A stretch of DNA of 64,000 nt from contig CAZUAI010000016.1 of NCBI GenBank assembly GCA_964617875.1, forward strand, positions 1-64,000. The letters run 5' to 3'. How positions within the stretch are numbered: position 1 is the first letter of the stretch; the number at the start of each line of letters is the position of its first letter. Origin of the DNA: CAZMVY01 sp964617875 (lineage in GTDB: Bacteria > Planctomycetota > Phycisphaerae > UBA1845 > PWPN01). This document shows positions 59,596 through 64,000 of this stretch, one piece after another. The notes beneath the pieces are model-generated. The model had not been told where the DNA came from. It saw only the letters and a list, made by a program, of their open reading frames with translations, and did no database searches. The translations under genes and the position numbers were made by a program.

Positions 59596-60780
59596 ATGCG
59601 GTCGCGGAGAACCACTCATTCTGCACCGCGCCGGACGCTCGTGCTTGGCGTCATTCTGGCAGTCTGCGGCGCGGCCGCGGCTCAGGAAACCCTGTTGTTC
59701 TACGAGGGTTTCGAGCCCGTTTGCGGCGGCGACCCCGCGTGCAACCCGGCCGATTGCGGCCAGAGCAACCGGGGCGCGTGGCCCTGGAACCTGGATTGGC
59801 GGGCCTATGACTGGCCCGGAAACCGACGGCCCGTGGACTGCCCCGACTGTGCAACCGATCCGCTGCTCAGTGCCGAGACCAAAAAGTGGGGCCCCTACAA
59901 GTTCGAGAGCTGGCCCGACCTCTGTGCCGGCGGACACGTGTATGCCGGATATCGGGCTGGCCGCCAGCCGATCTGGGACCCCATGTGGGCGTCCATCTAC
60001 CATGACTTCGCGTCCCCGGACGGGTGGGTCGATCTTCACCTGCAGGCCATGTACTACGATCCTGCCAGTCAGGTCTGCGAGTGCGAGTGCAACTGCGATC
60101 CGCAGGCGCCGCCGGGCTACGAACGGCCCAACTACCAGGTCCAGGGCTGGATCTGCCTGCAGACCCCCGATCGAACGGAGGCTTTCGCCCTCGGGGTGAA
60201 CACCTATTCGAGCTGGGTCTACCTGTCATGGTACACCCGCACGGATGGCTGGCACCGCACGGCGGTCCGACGGCGCCCGACGACCGGCAACCCGCTCTGG
60301 CGACAGCTCGAGATCGTGGTCCATCCCTTTACGGCCCAGGTCGGCGATGTCGAGTTCTTCATCGACGGAGCCAGGGTCGGCGAAGGCTCGCGCGCGGCCG
60401 GCGCCGGCGCGGGCGTCGGCGTCAACCGCATCCGCCTCGGCGGCGATCCGGCCTTGATCACCCAGAACCACTTGACCAACACCTTCGAGGAACTCTGGTA
60501 CGACGAGGTGAAGCTGTTCACCACGCCGACCGCTCGGGTCTGTCACACGCCGCCGCAGGATGCCGACGGCGACATGGACGTGGATCTCGCGGACTTCACC
60601 GCCTATCAATCGTGTTTCAACGGACCGAACAATCCGTGGAATCCTCTGCCAGCCCCGCAGGGGCTCTGCGCCTGTCTCGACGCGGATCTCGATGGTGACG
60701 TAGATCTGAACGACTTTACGGCTTTTCAACGCTGCTTTAATGGTCCCAACTCGCCGCCGGGGACCGACTGCCCGAATTAG
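59596..60780 (+). CDS. Secreted protein with paired dockerin-like tail
   Basis: About 394 residues. Signal peptide MRSRRTTHSAPRRTLVLGVI, continuing LAVCGAAAAQ. The body is a concanavalin-like/jelly-roll beta protein (LLFYEGFEP; WASIYHDFASPDGWVDLHLQ; FFIDGARVGEG; EELWYDEVKLF), resembling a LamG/laminarinase-type fold without an obvious catalytic site. It has many cysteines (CECECNCDP). The C-terminus is two EF-hand-like repeats, DADGDMDVDLADFTAY and DADLDGDVDLNDFTAF, each with CFNGPN. ATG 59494 has a better ribosome site (GGGAG 59483-59487) but adds 34 residues before the signal; starts inside the terminator at 59446 are unlikely. Confidence 0.7.
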   Translation: MRSRRTTHSAPRRTLVLGVILAVCGAAAAQETLLFYEGFEPVCGGDPACNPADCGQSNRGAWPWNLDWRAYDWPGNRRPVDCPDCATDPLLSAETKKWGPYKFESWPDLCAGGHVYAGYRAGRQPIWDPMWASIYHDFASPDGWVDLHLQAMYYDPASQVCECECNCDPQAPPGYERPNYQVQGWICLQTPDRTEAFALGVNTYSSWVYLSWYTRTDGWHRTAVRRRPTTGNPLWRQLEIVVHPFTAQVGDVEFFIDGARVGEGSRAAGAGAGVGVNRIRLGGDPALITQNHLTNTFEELWYDEVKLFTTPTARVCHTPPQDADGDMDVDLADFTAYQSCFNGPNNPWNPLPAPQGLCACLDADLDGDVDLNDFTAFQRCFNGPNSPPGTDCPN

Positions 60781-60815
60781 CCGACTTCGTCGGTGAAATC
60801 ACGGTCGAAAGCCGG

Positions 60816-60821
60816 TATACT
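60816..60821 (+). promoter_or_regulatory. TATACT box for the glycosidase-like gene
   Basis: GCCGGTATACTGAATT, with TATACT at 60816-60821, about 55 bases before the ATG at 60876. It matches the GGTATACTG boxes elsewhere; no -35 box. Confidence 0.4.
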
Positions 60822-60875
60822 GAATTGGCGGCTGCTTCAGGATGCGCGTGGGACGGGCTCAAAGCGAGGCATGAC

Positions 60876-63254
60876 ATGAGCCATGATCGTGCGAGGGTGT
60901 TCAAGTGGTGGTCCTGGGCCGGCACTGCGTGCGTGCTGCTGGCCGCCGCCGGCGCTTTGGCCACCGATGTGACCACCACGCCGTTTCCGGGCGTCGGGAT
61001 TACCCAGATTCACCGCACCGTCACGTCGCCAAGGCTCAACAACATCTATATCCTCATTTTCGATCTCAACGATCCACGGATTGAGTTCTTCGTCACCCCG
61101 CGAGATCCCACGTTCCGGTCCAACGCTTCGCTGGCCCGCACGACTACGTTCGTCAACCAGTACGGTCTCGATGGGGCGATCAACGCGAACTTCTGGGCCG
61201 GCGGGCTTGGCAGCGAGGGGGATTCCCGGACCCTGATTGGGCTGGCCCTGTCGGACGGCTGGGTGGTCAACTCGCCCACGCCAGCCCCCACGCCGCCGGA
61301 CCCCGCTCTGCTGATCCGTGAGGACGGCTCCGCGACGGTGGGCTACATCCGTACGTTCAACCCGACGACCTACCCGCGTGACCGCCAGGGGATCTCAAGC
61401 GTGGGTTATGACGGCGGATCGGGCCTGACCGGCAGCCTGCTCGTGACGAACGGAACGAACACGGGCAGCCTGATTACGCCGGAGGCTACGAGTCTGCAGC
61501 CGCGGACGGTCGTGGGTGTCAGCCAGAACGGCCGCACACTCGTGATCGCGACGATCGACGGGCGTACGGCGTACTCGGGAGGAGTGACCGGCGCCGAAGC
61601 GGCTGACCTGCTGCTCGAGTTTGGTGTCTGGAACGGGATCAACTGCGACAGCGGGGGTTCCACCACGCTCGTCATGCGCTACCCTGGTCAGAGCCCGCAG
61701 GTCGTCAACTACACGACCTGCTACCCCTCCATCTGCGAACGGGCCGTGGCCAATCACCTCGGGTTCCGGGTCGTTCCGGCCTCTCAAAGCCTGACGCTTG
61801 TGCAGGCATTCGCCTTCGGGGCCACGGACTACACCCGGCCCACGTACAACTGTCCCTCGGTCGGCTACACCAAGCTGCGTCAGGACGTCGGCAGCACCGC
61901 CTCGCTGCAGTACAACGCTTCGCGCGGCTACGGGTACACGGATCTGGCGGGCCTCGAGACGCCCCCGAGCGACAACAGCGGCGTGCTCGACGGCGATCAG
62001 CTTTACGCGGAGAAGATCGGCGTCAGGGGTACTCTCGGCAGCCTTACGTTCCGGGCCGATGTCCCGAACGGGACCTACCGGTTCGTGGCGGCCGGCGGCG
62101 ACGCGGGGACGTACAACCACATCTCCAGCATCCGCGTTCGAAACGGCGGCGTCGGATCCTGGGTGAACATGGTGTACCACGAGCACGTATACAATCCGAC
62201 GAAGCGGCCGGAGTTCTGGTGCGTCGGGTTCGGCACGAGGGTGCCGCCGCCCGCCGACGGCTCGGGGCACGACAGCGGCACCTATCCCGACCCGGCATTT
62301 CGCCCGATTCTCAATAGTCCCGTCATCCAGGTGACCAGCGGGTATCTTGAGGTCCAGCAGGTCGCGGTGGCCATGAGCGGAAGCTCGGACCCCCGCGGAG
62401 GCGACCTCTGCCTCCTGGAACTCTGGCGGCTCGACGAGCCGCTTCCGCCGTCGGTCGCCGCCGTGACTGTCCTGTCCGGCAGGACGGTGAAGGTGACGTT
62501 CAGCGAAGAAATGGGCACCGGCGCAACGACCCCCGCCAACTACACGCTCTCCGGCACGGGCAAGGGCACGCTCGCCGCCCATCCTGACAGCGTGGCCGTT
62601 CTCAGCGGCGTCGAATACCAACTGACGTGGAACAGCGGCGAGATGGTCAACGGTGGCGACATCACGGTTTGTGCAGCCGGCGTGCAGGCTGCCGACGGTG
62701 AACCCATCGGAAGCCCGAACTGCAGGACGCACGCCGGCGGCGGCATCGGCACGCCACCGGCCGTGGCGGATGTGGGTCCGCCGCGGGGTTCGACCGTTTG
62801 CCGTCTCCCGACGGTGGCGGTGACGTTCTCCGAGTCCGTGATCGGCGTGTCGGCGGCCAATCTGACTGTCAACGGCTCGCCGGCCATGGCCGTCAGCGGC
62901 AACGGGGCGGGGCCTTACACGTTCAGCGGGTATGCAACCCCGGCCGACGGCGTCGTCAGCGTCCTGCTGGCCGCCGGCTCAATTCGGGACGCGGCCGGCA
63001 ATGCGTTCGGTGGCGACGCCTGGTCGGTAAGCATCCAGCTCAAGGCGGTGGCGGACTTCGACAAGGACTGCGATGTCGATCTGGACGACTTCGGCTTCTT
63101 CCAGATGTGCTTCAACGGGCCGAATCAACCCACCTTTCCCGAGTGTGCGACGGCGGACTGCGACGGCGACCAGGACGTGGACCTCAACGATTTCGTCATC
63201 TTCCAGCGCTGTTTCAACGGTCCGAACCGGTCCCCGGCCTGCATCGGGCAGTGA
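60876..63254 (+). CDS. Secreted phosphodiester-glycosidase-like (NAGPA/DUF2233) protein with dockerin-like tail
   Basis: 792 residues with a signal peptide (WSWAGTACVLLAAAGALA). Residues about 40-310 match the NAGPA/phosphodiester glycosidase domain, which removes N-acetylglucosamine linked through phosphodiester: INANFW, PRTVVGVSQNGRTLVIATID and NCDSGGSTTLVM (the D-G-G-S/T-x-T-M motif). A beta-sandwich follows (about 330-520; golvesin/CBM-like 'LTFRADVPNGTYRFVAAGGD'). Next come two fibronectin/SbsA-like Ig domains (VKVTFSEEMGTGATTPANYT; TVAVTFSESVIGVSAANLTV), then the paired calcium repeats (DFDKDCDVDLDDFGFF and DCDGDQDVDLNDFVIF, each with CFNGPN). It probably acts on an extracellular polymer. 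ATG 60876 follows GCGAGG. Confidence 0.75.
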   Translation: MSHDRARVFKWWSWAGTACVLLAAAGALATDVTTTPFPGVGITQIHRTVTSPRLNNIYILIFDLNDPRIEFFVTPRDPTFRSNASLARTTTFVNQYGLDGAINANFWAGGLGSEGDSRTLIGLALSDGWVVNSPTPAPTPPDPALLIREDGSATVGYIRTFNPTTYPRDRQGISSVGYDGGSGLTGSLLVTNGTNTGSLITPEATSLQPRTVVGVSQNGRTLVIATIDGRTAYSGGVTGAEAADLLLEFGVWNGINCDSGGSTTLVMRYPGQSPQVVNYTTCYPSICERAVANHLGFRVVPASQSLTLVQAFAFGATDYTRPTYNCPSVGYTKLRQDVGSTASLQYNASRGYGYTDLAGLETPPSDNSGVLDGDQLYAEKIGVRGTLGSLTFRADVPNGTYRFVAAGGDAGTYNHISSIRVRNGGVGSWVNMVYHEHVYNPTKRPEFWCVGFGTRVPPPADGSGHDSGTYPDPAFRPILNSPVIQVTSGYLEVQQVAVAMSGSSDPRGGDLCLLELWRLDEPLPPSVAAVTVLSGRTVKVTFSEEMGTGATTPANYTLSGTGKGTLAAHPDSVAVLSGVEYQLTWNSGEMVNGGDITVCAAGVQAADGEPIGSPNCRTHAGGGIGTPPAVADVGPPRGSTVCRLPTVAVTFSESVIGVSAANLTVNGSPAMAVSGNGAGPYTFSGYATPADGVVSVLLAAGSIRDAAGNAFGGDAWSVSIQLKAVADFDKDCDVDLDDFGFFQMCFNGPNQPTFPECATADCDGDQDVDLNDFVIFQRCFNGPNRSPACIGQ

Positions 63255-63320
63255 GTCTGTCAGGATCCGGAAGAGGATCGGCGCACGCCGACGTAAGCAA
63301 TCCGATTCATGGCGGGGGGG

Positions 63321-63352
63321 GACAGGCGGGTCTTCCTCTCTGCCTGTTGTTG
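63321..63352 (+). terminator. Imperfect hairpin after the glycosidase-like gene
   Basis: ACAGGCGGG (63322-63330) pairs with CTCTGCCTGT (63338-63347) through six exact and a few G-U pairs, followed by TGTTGCGC. The T-run is short, so this is a moderate terminator candidate in the 309-base gap before the heme enzyme. Otherwise this gap shows only the TATAAT box. Confidence 0.3.
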
Positions 63353-63482
63353 CGCAAGGGTCGAGTACGGCAGGCCCCCTCCCGCAACGGGAAAAAGACG
63401 GCCATGCCGCCCCCGTCCCGGCCGATTGCGGGCAAACCCCCCGGTCCTGCCACGCAAGTTCGAGCCCGGTAGCGGGCGAGGC

Positions 63483-63488
63483 TATAAT
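63483..63488 (+). promoter_or_regulatory. TATAAT box upstream of the AhbC-like gene
   Basis: Exact TATAAT (63483-63488), 75 bases before the ATG at 63564. TTCGAG at 63459-63464 with an 18-base spacer is a weak -35. It is the only exact -10 consensus among the window's promoter-like boxes. Confidence 0.4.
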
Positions 63489-63563
63489 CGGCGGAGCTGG
63501 AAACGAAAACACGGGAAAGCGGGACAACGCGAAGGCGAAGCAGCGAAAAAGGGCCGGCTCCTC

Positions 63564-64000
63564 ATGATCGATGTCAGCGCTCTGTACTGCGGATACGACA
63601 GCCCCTCGTTGCCGCACCGGTACGGGCGGTCGATTGCCCGCGACGTGCCGGAGCACCAGTGCTTCCGCACGCCCAGGGCCGCCGACGAACGCCGGCCGAT
63701 CGTCGTCTGGAACATCACGCGGACGTGCAACCTGAACTGCGTCCACTGCTACAGCAGTAGCGAGGCGAAGCGCTACGAGGGCGAGCTGACGACGGACGAG
63801 GCCCGCCGGGTCCTCGACGACCTTGCGGCGTTCCACGTGCCGGGCGTGCTGTTCTCGGGCGGCGAACCGCTGGCCCGGCCGGACGTGTTTGACCTGGCCG
63901 CCTGCGCGCGGTCGAAAAAGCTGCACGTCGTCTTCAGCACGAACGGAACGCTCATTACGCCGGAGATCGCGAAGCGATTCGTCGATCTGGGCATCGCCTA
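63564..64000 (+). CDS. ahbC: AhbC-like radical SAM enzyme of the siroheme-dependent heme pathway (5' part)
   Basis: The first 145 residues, cut by the window edge. AhbC removes acetate side chains from 12,18-didecarboxysiroheme in the alternative heme route. The start MIDVSALYCGYDSPSLPHRYGR matches the family N-terminus. The radical SAM cluster motif is C55-x3-C59-x2-C62 in TRTCNLNCVHCYSSSE. LTTDEARRVLDDLAAF, VLFSGGEPLARPDV and FSTNGTLITPEIAK are the usual next blocks. NirJ and AhbD are close relatives; the N-terminal SALYCG...RYGR block favours AhbC. It lies downstream of a six-heme cytochrome cluster, consistent with heme supply. Confidence 0.8.
   Translation, partial: MIDVSALYCGYDSPSLPHRYGRSIARDVPEHQCFRTPRAADERRPIVVWNITRTCNLNCVHCYSSSEAKRYEGELTTDEARRVLDDLAAFHVPGVLFSGGEPLARPDVFDLAACARSKKLHVVFSTNGTLITPEIAKRFVDLGIA

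Overview
The window is high-GC bacterial chromosome, and its gene content points to a planctomycete, probably of the Phycisphaerae type. The markers are PEP-CTERM secreted proteins, secreted proteins ending in paired dockerin-like 'D-x-D-G-D-x-D-L-x-D-F ... CFNGPN' calcium repeats, two extracellular sulfatases, a Tat-exported Gfo/Idh/MocA oxidoreductase, an FG-GAP/VCBS protein, large membrane proteins with TPR tails, and a multi-CxxCH cytochrome. The lineage is inferred from these features; no 16S rRNA gene or tRNA was recognised. Names rest on motifs and family resemblance read by eye, not on a search.

Layout. 1-1400 is a mobile-element graveyard: a likely RAYT C-terminus, an IS66 C-terminus and a DDE transposase with an internal deletion. 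1443-8644 holds an AraB-like sugar kinase, a small envelope cluster (truncated DUF1460-like gene, secreted membrane-anchored protein, C39-like peptidase), an AlaC-type aminotransferase and an uncharacterised PLP enzyme. 8703-11848 (minus) is a TPR protein and a ZnuABC-type metal importer. 12124-20670 is a run of plus-strand genes: DnaJ/CbpA-like chaperone, two membrane/TPR proteins, a structured intergenic region, psd and pssA (phosphatidylethanolamine synthesis), gltX and an OmpR/HK two-component pair. 20965-27094 (minus) is a carbohydrate locus: GH84-like glycosidase, FG-GAP protein and oxidoreductase. 27712-28769 carries a broken GIY-YIG gene and a VapBC module. A GH106-like rhamnosidase follows, then an NtrBC-type pair, a lipoprotein and the three-gene proton-translocating transhydrogenase (minus). 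Divergent from that is an alanine dehydrogenase overlapping a MacAB-type efflux/ABC operon.

From 43077 come two convergent TPR membrane proteins, two divergent sulfatases and an acyl-CoA ligase. 52824-64000 holds a FixL/FixJ-like two-component pair facing a PEP-CTERM gene with a palindrome between them. Then follow a six-CxxCH cytochrome, a broken PEP-CTERM gene and two secreted proteins, three of these four sharing the same dockerin-like tail, and finally the start of an AhbC-type radical SAM heme enzyme.

The most unusual signals are: the shared calcium-repeat tail on neighbouring exported proteins, including a multiheme cytochrome; a REP-like palindrome present both between genes and inside a coding sequence, with a likely RAYT remnant in the same window; a cluster of perfect stem-loops upstream of psd; a recurrent GGTATACTG-like -10 element, in three cases so close to the start codon that the mRNA should be leaderless; and four genes that have each lost an internal or terminal segment.
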